Shown: piece by piece, positions 1 to 12,090 of the stretch | Numbering within the stretch: position 1 is the first letter of the stretch | Layout: each line of letters begins with the position of its first letter | From: Physocladia obscura | Taxonomy: Eukaryota > Chytridiomycota > Chytridiomycetes > Chytridiales > Chytriomycetaceae | Length of the DNA: 27,795 nt | Reading direction: 5' to 3' | Assembly (NCBI GenBank): GCA_027596945.1 | Contig: JADGJH010000152.1 | Location: 1 to 27,795, forward strand | Position numbers and translations under genes: made by a program | The notes under the pieces: model-generated | What the model was told of the DNA's origin: nothing | Databases searched by the model: none | The model's input: only the letters and a program-made list of their open reading frames with translations

Positions 1-134
1 GTGTTGATGAGGGGGGAGAGATGGGGATGGAAAATAGGGGGCATTGCTTCCAATGAGTTGCAAATGGCATACCCATGCTGTCAGAGACCAAAGCTGAAAG
101 GTGGCAGATTTTGGAATGTCTTTATTGTTGTGTA
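1..134 (+). CDS. possible 3' end of an upstream gene or element (partial)
   Basis: An open frame runs from base 1 to a TAA at about 132-134 (roughly 43 codons, with a stretch reading SNELQMAYPCCQRPKLKGG). An AATAAA-like signal follows at about 151-156. I do not recognise the protein. It could be the tail of a gene that starts outside the window, a transposon remnant, or chance. Confidence 0.25.
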
Positions 135-190
135 ACACCGTTCATAACTTAAATAAAGACAAACAGCAGCTCTCAGGGGGAATGCCCCCT
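36..190. repeat. short inverted repeat, 10-nt arms 36-45 and 181-190
   Basis: AGGGGGCATT at 36-45 has its exact reverse complement AATGCCCCCT at 181-190. The right arm also lies in a local hairpin, AGGGGG-AATG-CCCCCT, at about 175-190. This GC-rich patch contrasts with the AT-rich flanks. It may be a transcript-end structure or the edge of a small element; no coding or target-site evidence supports either. Confidence 0.4.
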
Positions 191-287
191 CAAAAAAAAA
201 AATGTGACAGAGGTTTCAAGCAATCTCCAAATCAATGAATGCTTGGTCAATTTTTTTTTTCTAATCCTTTCACATTCACACAAGCTT

Positions 288-482
288 TTTATCTGTTGTC
301 TTCCAGTTTTTTTTCATTGTCATTCCTGGCAATCTCAAATTTCAAAAATTCTTCCAAATCCTGGCTATTTTCTTCTTGCAAATCTTCTCGCATTATTTGT
401 TTCACTGGACTCATTTCATTTTCTTGCATCAGTTTATGCAGTTCATTTCTGCCTAAATAAAGGGAGATACTTCCCCTGCCTG
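288..482 (-). CDS. possible C-terminal exon of an unidentified minus-strand gene
   Basis: Reading the minus strand, a splice-acceptor-like sequence (CTCCCTTTATTTAG, near 466) is followed by about 53 codons of charged, helix-like sequence, such as NELHKLMQENEMSPVKQIMR and then EEFLKFEIARNDNEKK, ending at a TAA near 288. The composition looks coding rather than random. I found no convincing neighbouring exon between 493 and 1130. The product is unknown; it could also be part of a relic element. Confidence 0.35.
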
Positions 483-492
483 AGAATTCCAA

Positions 493-1193
493 GGGACATT
501 ACATGTATTTCAGGTGTGCTGAATTTGAGCTGATGTATTTGAAGGAAAGTGAAATTTGGGCTCTGACAGATTTACTTTTTTTGAACTGAGGAATTTTTTT
601 GAAACTGAGTCTGCTTTACATTTGAGTTTCAATATAAATGATGGTCGGAAATTCAATTGCTTACCAAACTAAGCTTTAAATGAGTGCATGCTTTGGCTAC
701 AACCACAAATTACCAAAACACATGAATTAATTGATAATGACTATGGGTATATCATATGAAGTTAAATAAAAAAATATTAGAGGATCCACAGGATAGAGCA
801 GAGTTTTAATGTCATTCATAGAGGTGGATGGTCTTTTTTGGCATTAAAGTGCCAGAAGGATGGCGCCAGACTTGCTGGATAAGAACTAGCAAAATGTGGT
901 CATAGGAGCAAAGGATGCCATAAATTTTTAGAATTGCTGATTTGAACAGGTTTTTTTGCATTATGCGATTCGATTGAGCTCATCAGAACGGTTCAACTGG
1001 GTTTGCACGTGTGGATTTTCACAATTTTTTTTTCATGTTTCCAGATATAAGCGTAGTAGGCAAAGCGGAAAAAAAGAATAATGAAAGAAAAACCCAAGCA
1101 GAGATGTGAAAACGCGAAGTTTTTCTCCCATTTCGTTTCATGATTTCTTACCTTGAAGAAGTTGTGCAGGCGCATCACAACAACCGAGATTCG
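493..1193. other. intergenic stretch upstream of the kinesin-like gene
   Basis: About 700 bp with stops in all frames. On the minus strand, 840-960 holds an approximately 35-codon open stretch that I do not recognise. At 1152-1175 on the minus strand an ATG-led eight-codon reading (MRLHNFFK) ends at a consensus donor GTAAGA, which could be the first exon of a divergent gene. No TATA box or other promoter element is convincing. The right end probably carries the kinesin promoter and 5' UTR. Confidence 0.4.
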
Positions 1194-4100
1194 ATGCAAG
1201 TTGTGGTGCAGATAAGCACACGGACATCGGGCGAATCGATAGCATCAGTGCCTGCACTACCACCACTGGCTCCTCCTTATACATCAGGCGCAATATCAAC
1301 AACAACAACAACAAATTCGGCAACCCCATTACAAACATCAGTATTTGTACCATCAAAGTCATCTGCACGTATTCTTACTATCGAAGCAGCTTCCACTGGA
1401 TGGGCATCTGCCGTCACTCTTGGCAGCAGTGGTGTTCGCTTTGCATTCGACGCTGTATTCGCTGAGACTCATACTCATAGTGTTTATCCCATATCTGTGT
1501 TTCCAAAAGTTAAAGCTGTTCTTGATGGTCGTAACTCGTTTGTTGTGGCATACGGACAGGTGCCCTAATATACTATTACCATTCCGAATGTTGACTAAAT
1601 GGAAACAACAGACCGGAATTGGCAAGTCGTATGCGATGGGAATTGAAGCGAATTCAAGAAACCAAAGTTTGATATTTTTTGTTTCGCCAATATTATATTT
1701 AATTGACAATCTTTTTCAGCTGGTTTCGTATATCAGGCATTGCATGATATTTTTGCCTCAAAACATTCAAACTCTTCGTCATCTAGTCTTGCAATCGAAA
1801 TTTCTCTCCTTGAGATTTATAACGAAGATATTTGGGATTTATTGGACCCTCGCGTAGATCAAGATATCCCTGAACAAGTTGTGGTGCAAAATATAGATGG
1901 TGCCGACATTGAAATTGTAGGAGCAAGTGAATTACTTGTTGGAAATGCTTTTGATGCAATCAGGTGGGCAATTCGAAAAACAAACATTTATTGTTGTGTG
2001 CTGTTCAATTAAAAAAAAAAAAAGAATTCTATCATCGGCTCTTTTGAATCGCAAATCAGCTACGAGGTCTCATTTCATTTATATAATCAAAGTACAACAA
2101 AAGCATCGCAATTCTGAAAAAACCATTGTGTCTCACTTGAAATTCGTTGACTTGTCTGGAACCTCTCGTTCCCATGAATTCAATCACAGACACAGTGGAG
2201 TGTTGATTAATTCAGGCTTGTTAGCGTTGCAAAATCTTGTTAATGGCATCGATGGAGCAAACTATTTACAAAGCAAGTTAACTTTGCTGATGAAAGATTG
2301 TTTTTCCGCCGGGAGTAGAAGGTAGGAGTTATTAATATTTGTTGGTCAATTAATGTCTTATAAATTCAGCGACGTACTTTTAATTGCTTTCGTTTCACCT
2401 TTCGAATTTAATTTACGAGAAACTTTGCGAACGCTCAAGTTTTGCAATAAAGTTGCCAAACTGCAAAGTTTAAGATCAGTTGTTGACATTTCGAAGCATG
2501 AAGATACGCACAGCCATGAATTAAATTCTTTAAAAGAGCTTGTTGCCAGGCTGAAGCACGAGAATACCATTCTCAAAGGAGGAGGTGAAAAAGTTGTTAC
2601 TTAAAAAATGATTCTAAATTTACCACAGTCGACTCCAAAGAGCTTCTGATAGAAACTGAAAGTTTAAGAAATGAACTTGAGCGAAAAAACGAGTTAATTC
2701 TTAGATTGAAAGCTCAGAGTAATTTTCTCACAAATGAGGTTTGGGTAAATTTTCACAGCGCAAATAAATCTCAATTTCCACGGACAGGTTAATTTAATTC
2801 GATCGGAAAGTACATTGCGAGTATATAATTCAACTTCATCTCAAATTGGCAGCTGTGACTTTAGTGACACTGAAAGCATTGGAAGTACAATGTATGCAGA
2901 TTCTGCAAACGGTTCTTCTGGAAATCTGTCACAACTTCCAATGAATACTCGAAGTAGAGGAGAACCACGTTCTTCCAGTTCCACATCATCTTATTTACCG
3001 GATGTTCAATCTCGAACAATCAAAAAGCTTACTTTTGAGTTACGCCAAATCACTTGTGTGGCTCAGGAGTACCTCAGTCGTGTTGAATTTTTAGAAAACA
3101 AAGTACTTGAACTGCAACAACTACTTGAATCATGCAAAGCCGAAACCAACGAACAAATTAGCTTGTCGAAACTCAACGAAGAATCAGCACTCCACAAAGT
3201 AATATCAATAATTATTTCGCATAACTTATTTATTATATCTTAATGTTCGCTATTCAGGTTAAAATGCTTTCTTCGAAACTTGGCAAAGTTGAATCTGCTT
3301 ACGAAGGAGCAGAAGAATATATCAACAATCTAGAAAAGGAGTTGCTTCGTCAAGAAACCATCCTTGGCCAGGTCTTAGTAGTCTCTTTTTTTTTTTTTCC
3401 TTCCATAATATTTCTGAAAAAATAAATTAGATTGAAGAACTCGAAGAAAACCTCCGAGCTGCTCGAGAATCTGAAAAGAATCAAATCGAAATTTCCAAAA
3501 TACTTGAAGTTCAATTGCAGAAGTTTAAAGCCGAAACCATCGATATTTCACCGAAGCTTGAACATGAACAGAAAAAATTATCTGCTTCGAATTCTGAAAC
3601 TACGATTTTGTTTGACAATGTTCTTGTTTCGAAAGTGGAATTCGACGCTATTTCTTTACGCGCAAAAGAAGCAGAGGCCAAGTTGGCTTACATTTACAAT
3701 TTGTCCAATAATGAAGATTACGTGACTTCTGACTCAGCTATTAATACCGAAAGCGTTAATCATAACTTTGTGACGGGAATTATGGGTCGCTTTGGATGGA
3801 CGGACCAAGATACTGTTGAAGAAACTCGAAAGAAGTTGGCAAATTCGGAAAAATATAATTCGCGGTTGAAAGATGATATCCAAGTGCTGAAAGCTCGAAT
3901 GAAAGTTCTTAATCAGGTTAGTTTTGATTCAGATTTTTGTATGACATCACTTTAACATTTTTTAACAGAACCCTCCCAGCGAAAAGAAAAAACTTTCGGT
4001 TCGTTTTGGGTCAGCTGTTTCGGATGCCGCTTGCCAGTATGACGAGAGTCTGATTCAAAAAACAGATCGAGCATTAGTCTCCGAAATTCAAAAAATGCTA

Positions 4101-7100
4101 AATGAAGCATATGCAGAAAAAGAATCTGCTACCAAAGAATATGAAATAGAGAAGAAACAATTAATCGAAACCGTAGAAAAATTGGAAACATCGAAAAGAT
4201 TTTTAGAGGCACTGAGCGAAGGCCATGGCCAAACTATCGTAGAACTTGAGGCGGAAAGAAAAAAGCTACAAGCAGATTTGAGTGTGGCATCATTACAAAT
4301 AGAGCACTGTGAAAATCGTATCGCTGCCTTAGAAGAAAACTTACAAAGCGTTCAACAGTTGAACTTCGAAAATTTGAACTATATCCACAGCCCTGAATCG
4401 AAATTGAAGGATCTTATAATGATTCGGGATCGAGAGCTAGAAGAATCTGGTAATTCAGTGAAAATTTTCGAATCTGAACTTCAAACAGTATCAGATAATA
4501 ATCAATATACTGTTATAATGGCAAAAAGCGATGGCCATAGTGAAGTCAGAGATACTCAATTTCAATTTCAATCTGAAACTCAATTTATCCTCTCCGAAAC
4601 TATTGCAACTCAAACGGATCTTAATTTTGCTGAGCTGAATCGAGTGATGGCTATTTTAAAAAGCTCCGAAAGCGAGCTAAGAACTATCGAAAGTTCTTAT
4701 GCTTCTCTAGAATTCAAGAACTCTGAGCTGGAAAATGCAGTTGGCAGACTTGATAAATACGCCTTATCTTTTCTTAAGCAATCATTGCCATTTGATGATA
4801 ATGAAAAAATGCTTCTGAAAGCTGAAGTTGATGATTCGAAATCTCATCTGTCCGAGTTGCAAGAATTGAAGTCTAAATTGTAAGTAGTGAGATTTTTTAT
4901 TAATAGGTTAAGCATGAATCTTCAGGTTAGAAACTACAGGCCACCTTGCTGAAATTGAATCTTCGAAAAACTGTCAAGAATCGATTAATGAGTACACGGC
5001 AACCACTAATTTGAATTCGACACTTGAATCGTATCAGCAATGCAACTATGAACTCAAGCAAGCTTTGTTACAGCTTTTTGAAGAAAGAGAACTGTCCAAA
5101 CGATTACAAGCAGAAATCGATTTAAAGGAAAGAGAAACAGCCTCCATGAGTGAACGACGCGATTCTGCTGTTTCTTTGGCATCTGAACTTGACACGCGAC
5201 TTCAAGAAATTCAAAGGCAATACGAAACTCTTATTTTCATATTAACTGAAGAATTTGGAACAACTATCAGTGAATTGAATGCAAATAAAAATCAACTTGC
5301 AAAATTGCTTAATGCTGCTGAAAATGCTTTAGTTAACGAAAGAAATGAATTGGCATATCTAAAGCAGTTATCATCAAGCAAAATGTCTGAATTATCAATT
5401 TGCGAAACTGATCGAATTTCCGCAAAACTGAATCTGGAAGAAGTTGAAACAGCCTTAAATTTGGAAAAAAATCCGCACAAGATAATTGTTGATCGATCCA
5501 TTCTGGATATTTCTGCCAAATCCTCTCATATTGATGACGCAGAATATTTCGAGAACGAACTTGTTAAATTTAAATCTTCTTCTGCGAGTACCTCGAAGTA
5601 TATGGAATTTGAGCGTTCACAGCTTATTGTAGAACTGACGAATCTTCAAGAAAAAATTAACAAAAAAGACGAATTGAATTCTGTGATTTCTGAAAAGTAT
5701 GATTATATAGCAATCATATGTGAACATTTGAAGACAAATTTGGGAGAAACCAACCAGCAAATTCAAGATTTTGAAGTACTTTTGAAGTCAAATAAGTTGA
5801 CATATGAGAAAATAATTAATTCATTGCATACTGACCTAGACGAACTTTTCACGTGTGCAAAATCAGAATTACTCGATGTTTATACTTATTTGAACAAAGC
5901 AGAGTTGCAGGAAAACTCTCTTCGTTCAAAATTAGAAAAGGATTATGAAATGAAGCTTCTTGAAATGCAGAGGCATAATGAGGTCCTTTGTTTAAAGTTA
6001 ATCAATGAGCATCAAGTGACTCTTGATTTATTAACTTCGACCATGGAGCGTTCCAAAGATTTAGAAAAATCCGTTACCCAACTTGAAATTGAGTGCAACT
6101 CTGCAATTTCAAAAACTGAATCAAGTCAGCTGGATTTGGAATCTCTTCAAAAAGACAATCAAAGCAAGGGTAATTGAAAAATTTAAATTCAAAAAACAAA
6201 ACTAACAAACTTCTTTTTTTTATTTGCAGATACTCAGGTCAAAGAGTTGACCAGTCAACTTGAGATGGCGTTCAATCAAGTCACGAAACTTGAATCCGAC
6301 GTCAAAATGACACAAGATATCCATGTCATAGCTTTGAGTCGAATTGTAATTGCAGAAACAGAGTTGAATGAAGTCAACGAAAACCATTCGAAGTCAATTA
6401 TTGCGTATCAAAAAAAAAAAGAAAAGCTAGAAAAACTACATTTAAAGTCGTGCGAAGTCCTAATTCAGTCTCAGCACTTGAATATTGAACTTGAGTCACG
6501 ATTGGAGCAAATTCTACTTCAATATCAAATATTGCTGGAGTCTATTGAAACAGATTATAAATTCGTTATTTCTGGTATTTCGAAACGATTATCTGAATCA
6601 GAGATACACCTGTTGTTCTTGACGCAGGAAAATCTTCATCTAAAGAAACAACTTGAGAATCGTCTTCAACTCAATGCTACCCAACATTCGCACATTCATC
6701 AATTTGATGTTGAAGTTGAAGAATATTCTAATCGAATCAATGATCTTGAAAAATTGTGTGAATCAGATTCCGCACATGATTCGTGTAGTGACACTCCTCA
6801 ATTAAACAATCGAAATGATATTTCCAAGCTTGACACAAGCTACGAAAAACCATTGGACATAGTTGGTAATAAAATCGTCGAACTTAAGGAGAGCGTCTTG
6901 TGCCTTGGGACTTGTGGTAAAACCAGAGAGTTGGAACAACGCCTTGAACAAGTTGAAAAGCATCGTGACACTTTGTTAACAAACCTTGAGGGGGATCATA
7001 GAGATACTTATGAAAAGTACCTCAATGCATGCGATAAAATCGAAGAATTTGAATTGCGTCTGGGGAGGTTGCACGTGATTAACCATAACTTGATAAATGG

Positions 7101-9600
7101 CATCAACAAAGATCATCAAACTACAGTAGAATCTTTTCTCCAACAAATCAGCAATTCAGAAAAGCAAGTCACAGCATTGAGTATTTCAAAAACTGCCCTG
7201 GAGGGTCAATTAGCTGGGACAATCAGGGCAAATAATGAAATTGTTTCCAGTCTTGAGTCTGAGTTGGCTAGATTTCGTGATAGGTCCGGAGCACATGAAC
7301 ATACTTTGGAAAAAAAAAGTCGAGCGATACAGGCTGAAATGGAAATCCACTATCAAGAACTTCAACAAAAATATGCTGAAGTTTTAACGCAATTAAACCT
7401 TACTCACACTTTGAATATTTCTCACTCCAAAGATGTTGGTTTGTTTGTTGAAAGGCCGAATTCAGCTCAAACTCTCAATGCTTCTGTGCTAGAAGAAATA
7501 AATGAGTTAAATGCAAGATTGTACGATGTTCAGGCAGAATTAGAGTTGACAAAATTCAATCTTTCTTCAAAGATTGAAGAGCTTGACAGTGCCGAGAAAA
7601 AAATTACTGTATTGAAAGAATCAAATCAGGTTCGAAGAAATATGGATTTTGAGAATTATTTTAACTTTTTTTGTTGTTGCAGATTGAGAGTAAACTTCAA
7701 TTCAAAATTTCTTCTCTTGAGAGTCAGTTGTATGAAAGCCAAAATTCTGTTTCAGAACTAATTGAAAAGTTACGAAATAGTGAACGCGATGCTGAGTCAT
7801 TCAGGTAATAGATAAAAAAAAAACAATAAAAGTTATAATAAAATGCTGAAGTTATTCGTTTGAATATTTTACCGTTTATATAGAGCTTTATGGTCGAAAT
7901 GGGATATCGAAGTAGATCTAGGTCGTAAAAAGTCAATCGAGATTGCCCGTCTTGAAGAACGTATAAATGATCTTCTCAAACAAATTGCTGATTATCGTGA
8001 AATAAACATTTCAATGAAAGAAATGGAATCACAAGCCGCAGTCGCCACAGAAAAGGTACAAATTGGACACAACAAAAAAGTTGCCTTACGGAATCGCACG
8101 GAAGAAATGAATATCAATGACGGGAAGCAAACCGTTTCTGAGTATTTTAACAATATTACAACTGGAAGCAGACACAGAAGCCAGTTCGGACTAATTTCGG
8201 AACTCGATTTCTTGAAAGTTGTTGTCACTCCGAGTATACCTTCAAATCCCGAGCAAAAAATATCAGAAGAAATCGAGCAATTTCAAAGTACGATTGAGTT
8301 GCTACGCGAAGATCTGGCCGAAGCTTCTCAAAACTATGCAATTTTGCAGTCTGAAATGGAGGATTTAAAAGGACTGCATGAAAATAGTTTGCTTGAAATC
8401 CAAGCTTTGAAAAGCAAACAAGAAGTTTCTTTTGAAAATGGTGACAGTGCGGAGATAAAACCAAAAGGAGCAGGAACAAGTGTGCAGAATGTACTGGCCA
8501 ACGAACTTGCAGAAAAGTCGGAGCGAGTCAAAGAATTGGAAGGAGAACTTCATCTTGCTAGAGCTATTCCAGGCATACTCAAAAAATGGGAGGATGCATT
8601 TGTAGTGCAAGAAGAAAACGCTGAAGAACTTGAAAGAGAACTTGAGGCGGCACATACAGAGATTGAACGTATCAAAGAATATACGAAGTTGAGTAATTCT
8701 GCGCAAGAAGACGAGATTGCACTACTTGAGAAAGATTTGGCAGCAGCGCATTCGGAAATCAGGCGCCAAGTAGAACTGCTGAAAGCGTCAAATATTGAAA
8801 ACAAGATTGGAAGCCCAAGCAACAGACGAGAGATTGTCTTTGACGAGCGCATGCATGAGGTTGCATTTACCGAAACAGTCTTATTACACCCTGAATTTGA
8901 AACTGTGTGCGCTGAATTGGATGAAAAAAACCTCCTTATTGCACAACTGGAGACGAAACTCGAAAATCTTGCAACAATTCCAGATATTTTGGAGTCTTGG
9001 GAAAACGCATTTAAAGCCCAAGAGTCTGACATGGATCAATTGGAAGCCGAATTGGATGCTGCCAATGACCAAATCCGAAGTTTACAAGCCGTTGCATATA
9101 CTGCATCGAAAAACGGTTTTAGTCAAGAAAGCAGCAGCAGCTCACCAACAAATCATCGCGATATGATGAGAAACATTTCAGAATCGACAATTTTTAGCTC
9201 GTCAACAAACACCTGGATTCAGTCTCCATTATCCCTTCAACCGTCGTCGGAAAATAACAGCTTTGAAATCGGATTTGATCCACAAACAGGGGAATATTTT
9301 TTACCGCAAGATGGCGAATCAGGGTATGAAACCAAGATTGTAGACTCGCAAAAATATGTTGTGATTTTGTGTGAGCATATCGTGCAGCTGGAACGAGCAT
9401 TGAGTGAAAGTCGAACACGTATAAGAAATTTGCAATCACAAATTTCGAGTCTGGAACTTTCTAATTCGGAAGCAAGTTTGAGAGCTTCTCGAGCAAGGGC
9501 TGATTTGATTGAATTGCAGACATCAAAACGGCTTCTGGAAGCAAGGCTTGAAAGGTTCCGGGTGAAAGAAAAAGGAATTTTTGGAATGTTCAATTCGTAG
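1194..9600 (+). CDS. kinesin-like protein (kinesin-4-like) with degenerate motor and very long coiled-coil stalk, 14 exons
   Basis: Exons: 1194-1559, 1612-1666, 1720-1963, 2025-2321, 2370-2584, 2629-2738, 2788-3198, 3258-3371, 3431-3916, 3969-4879, 4926-6169, 6230-7629, 7683-7804, 7884-9600; they sum to 2,563 codons plus stop. Residues about 1-353 are a kinesin motor: YGQTGIGKS (P-loop, 120-128), LLEIYNEDIWDLLD (170-183), INSGLLAL (283-290, typical of kinesin-4/KIF27 types), SKLT, and a closing ETLRTLKFCNKV. The rest is nearly unbroken coiled coil. Several motor motifs are altered: the N-terminal RxRP site reads QISTRT, followed by a Ser/Thr/Pro-rich insertion; switch I (SSRSH) reads SATRSH at 233-238; switch II (DLAGSE) reads DLSGTS at 264-269; YRDSKLT reads LQSKLT. 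Kinesins move along or regulate microtubules using ATP; this one may bind ATP but probably hydrolyses it poorly (inference). M1194 was chosen because it opens the first beta strand; an in-frame ATG at 1140 is the alternative. An AATAAA lies at 9741-9746. Confidence 0.87.
8560..9090 (+). repeat. duplicated ~35-residue segment in the kinesin-like C-terminus
   Basis: Within the last exon, a segment beginning IPGILKKWEDAF (residue about 2219) recurs as IPDILESWENAF (residue about 2356), about 137 residues later. In both copies the next roughly 20 residues keep the same spacing of acidic and Leu positions (ELERELEAAHTEI versus QLEAELDAANDQI). This looks like an old internal duplication of a coiled-coil module with an embedded Trp motif. 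Confidence 0.75.
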
Positions 9601-9797
9601 GAGTATATTACTATGTGAAGCGGGGGTTTTTTTTCGTCAACATTTCAGCATTTCATCCTCTTTTGTGTGGTTTTATTGTTTGTTTTTTTTATTGTGCCCT
9701 GTGCAGATTAACTTCTATGAAAGTATTTCTGCTCCAATCAAATAAATTTTCACCATTTATACATTTTTTTAAAGGCATTAAAAAGATATAAAAAATA

Positions 9798-12090
9798 TCA
9801 TAAATCTTGAGGAGAGGCCGTGTCAGACAATCCACACTTTTTTGTTCTCTTATGTCTGAACAATGCGTCCTATTATTCAGTTGTTGATGTTAGAATAGAG
9901 ATAAAATAAAATAAAAATAGACTCACCCGTCTAGAAAACATGGCACTGCAAGACTCACAAGAAAACCGCTTAACCAAGCTATGAACAGTGCTATGACGTG
10001 TCAAATCATGCACTCTTCCAAACATTTTGCCACAAGACAGTTCCGGGCATGAAAAACGTTTCTCACCACACCCCCCACTACCACTACCACTGCCGCGCCC
10101 CGTTCCTTTCCGTAACGTTACCATTGCTGCCGCTGTTACTGTTGTCGTCTTTTCCAAACCATTATGAAACTCCCCATAGTGACATCTCAATTCATCAACA
10201 TCAACAAAACGCTGCCCACAGTCATCCAGAGAACACATATAACTGCCGTCGTTTTCGGCCTGAAGAGCTGCAAACATATTCGAAAGTTCGCTGTCACTGT
10301 TGTTTCTACTGAAAGCCTCTAGGTCAATTTCACTGCGGCTCGAGAGTTCGTAGAAGACTTCGTTGCGATTGCTGCCACTGAGTTGGGCGACAGAAGGCAT
10401 TACGGTACCTTTTCTTCGACCTGCTGTACTTTTAATGTTGGATTTCGGAAACGTTGCAGACGTTGTTCCAACAATGTTGCGTCTCTTTTTGCCAGGTGGC
10501 GCAGCACCAACAATCGTCGTTGGTATGGAGTTCGCCAATGTTACTGGAAATAAAGGCGGCCCAGTTATTGTCGTTGTTGTTGTGGATGTTTGGTTGTTGA
10601 ATTCGGCGGGTATCATTGCGTTTTTCTGAAGCTGTTGTGGCAACGTTGAATTATCACTCTTGCCGCCGTTGTTACTGTAGTTCTGGGTGGCCATTAGTGG
10701 AGGCGGCGTTGGCAGTGGTGCTGATGCTGATGGGACAGCCATAGCAGATGAGTTTGTTGGACCTTGGAATAAACTAAGACTGAATCCACTGCTATTAGGC
10801 GATGTGTGTGAAGGCATTTGAATTCGCAATTGTGGCTTGGTTTTTAATTGTTGAAATTGGTGGGGGCCACTATCCGAAGAAAAAGATTCTTTTGTCATGG
10901 AACCATCTGATAAACGATAAAATCAATGTAATTGGGGATTAAAAAAATTTTTATTGCACCTGAAATAAAAAGTCCACTCACATCCATTCGATACAAAGTT
11001 TTCTAATTTTACGTGACTAGAAGAAATTGTAGGCGAATCGTTTGGAAACAGCCAAAAACTATCATCTGTGGTACCAATTTTATCATTTGACAGAAAGCCA
11101 GTGAATTGAGTTGCTGTCTTTCTAGAATCAAGCTGCATAGACTCAAGCTTTTGTACTTGCGAAGGTAGCGGTGGATTTCTTATGCTGGAATTTCTTGTTG
11201 ATACGCCATTCGAGTTTGGCGCCAATTTCAACTGCGCAAGAGCCTTCTGTCTGTTCATTTCCCCCAAACCCGAAGACACTGGACCCTGAGAATCGAAAAA
11301 GGAGTTTTCTCGCGCCGGACAACTTCCCGATAACGTATATGAATCGGAAATTGACCGCGCACGTTGAAAAAATTGACTCTTAAAAAAATTATGTGGTTGT
11401 GGACTCGTGACTTGGTTGTTTTGAGGGGGAGGAATCTGACGGCAATCGAGCTGGAAATCAAACATAATATCCGACATAGATAACGAATCTTCTTTTTTAA
11501 AGGGTTGCAATAACGGTTGCGGTGCAGTCGTGTCTCCTGTGGAGATATTTCGTGCATGGTGCCACTATGGCGAACGAGAAAAATTTTAGAAATTCATGAG
11601 TTCCAGATAAGATCCAAACGTTTACCTTAGATGCAGGCGTATTGTTAGCTATCATGGGAACCGAATCGGTGGCGGAAGTTGCTGTAGAAAAGCAGGGATC
11701 GCGCCAAGCGCCTGGAAGACTATTGACAGACTGAAACGAGGAAGAAGCCAGAATGTTGGCATGTGACGACCATGAGGGCAGTGGCGCGTGATGCAGCTGT
11801 AAATGCGGAAGCGGCTGTCCAAGTGGATTTGCAGACGATAACGGCGTAAAGTCGTGGTTTGTTTGTGATTGTGATTGCGAGGGCGGAAAACTGGCAGGGA
11901 ATGACGCAGCAGGGAACCACGTTTCAAGGGGAAGGCCCAGCGCGAAAAGATTACTAGCGGTGTCATTACCCATGTTGATGCTATTGCAGTTATTTTCCGC
12001 AGAAAAGGATTTGGCTGTGGTGTTTCTGATGTTAGAATCGAGGCTAGCATCAGGATCAGACGGCAGTTGGATTGGAATAGACAGGGGCAT
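9798..12090 (-). CDS. C2H2 zinc-finger transcription-factor-like protein, four exons
   Basis: Exons in transcript order: 12090-11626, 11564-10982, 10906-9927, 9869-9798, giving 699 residues. The N-terminal 570 residues are low-complexity (Ser, Pro, Gln, Asn, Thr), as in fungal activation regions, with basic patches GKKRR and GRRKG that could be nuclear signals. Three zinc fingers lie at about 574-685: finger 1 C-x4-C-x12-H-x4-H, finger 2 C-x4-C-x12-H-x3-H, finger 3 C-x2-C-x12-H-x5-C. Finger 3 (ending SRRDALFRHKRTKKC) is split by the last intron, so the small 72-nt exon is needed to complete it. Probably a nuclear DNA-binding regulator; targets unknown. The ATG at 12090 is directly preceded by an in-frame TGA, so the start is fairly secure unless a further 5' exon exists. 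It is convergent with the kinesin gene, 197 bp between stops. Confidence 0.85.

Noticed and set aside
1359..1709. 116-codon minus-strand frame overlapping the kinesin motor exons
   Set aside because: It is antisense to the P-loop exon and its intron, with no family resemblance; the plus-strand reading restores canonical kinesin motifs.
8550..9032. 160-codon minus-strand open frame inside the kinesin-like last exon
   Set aside because: It is the antisense shadow of a Glu/Ser-rich coiled coil: Ser-rich, no start context or splice sites, and it lies wholly inside a well-supported exon.
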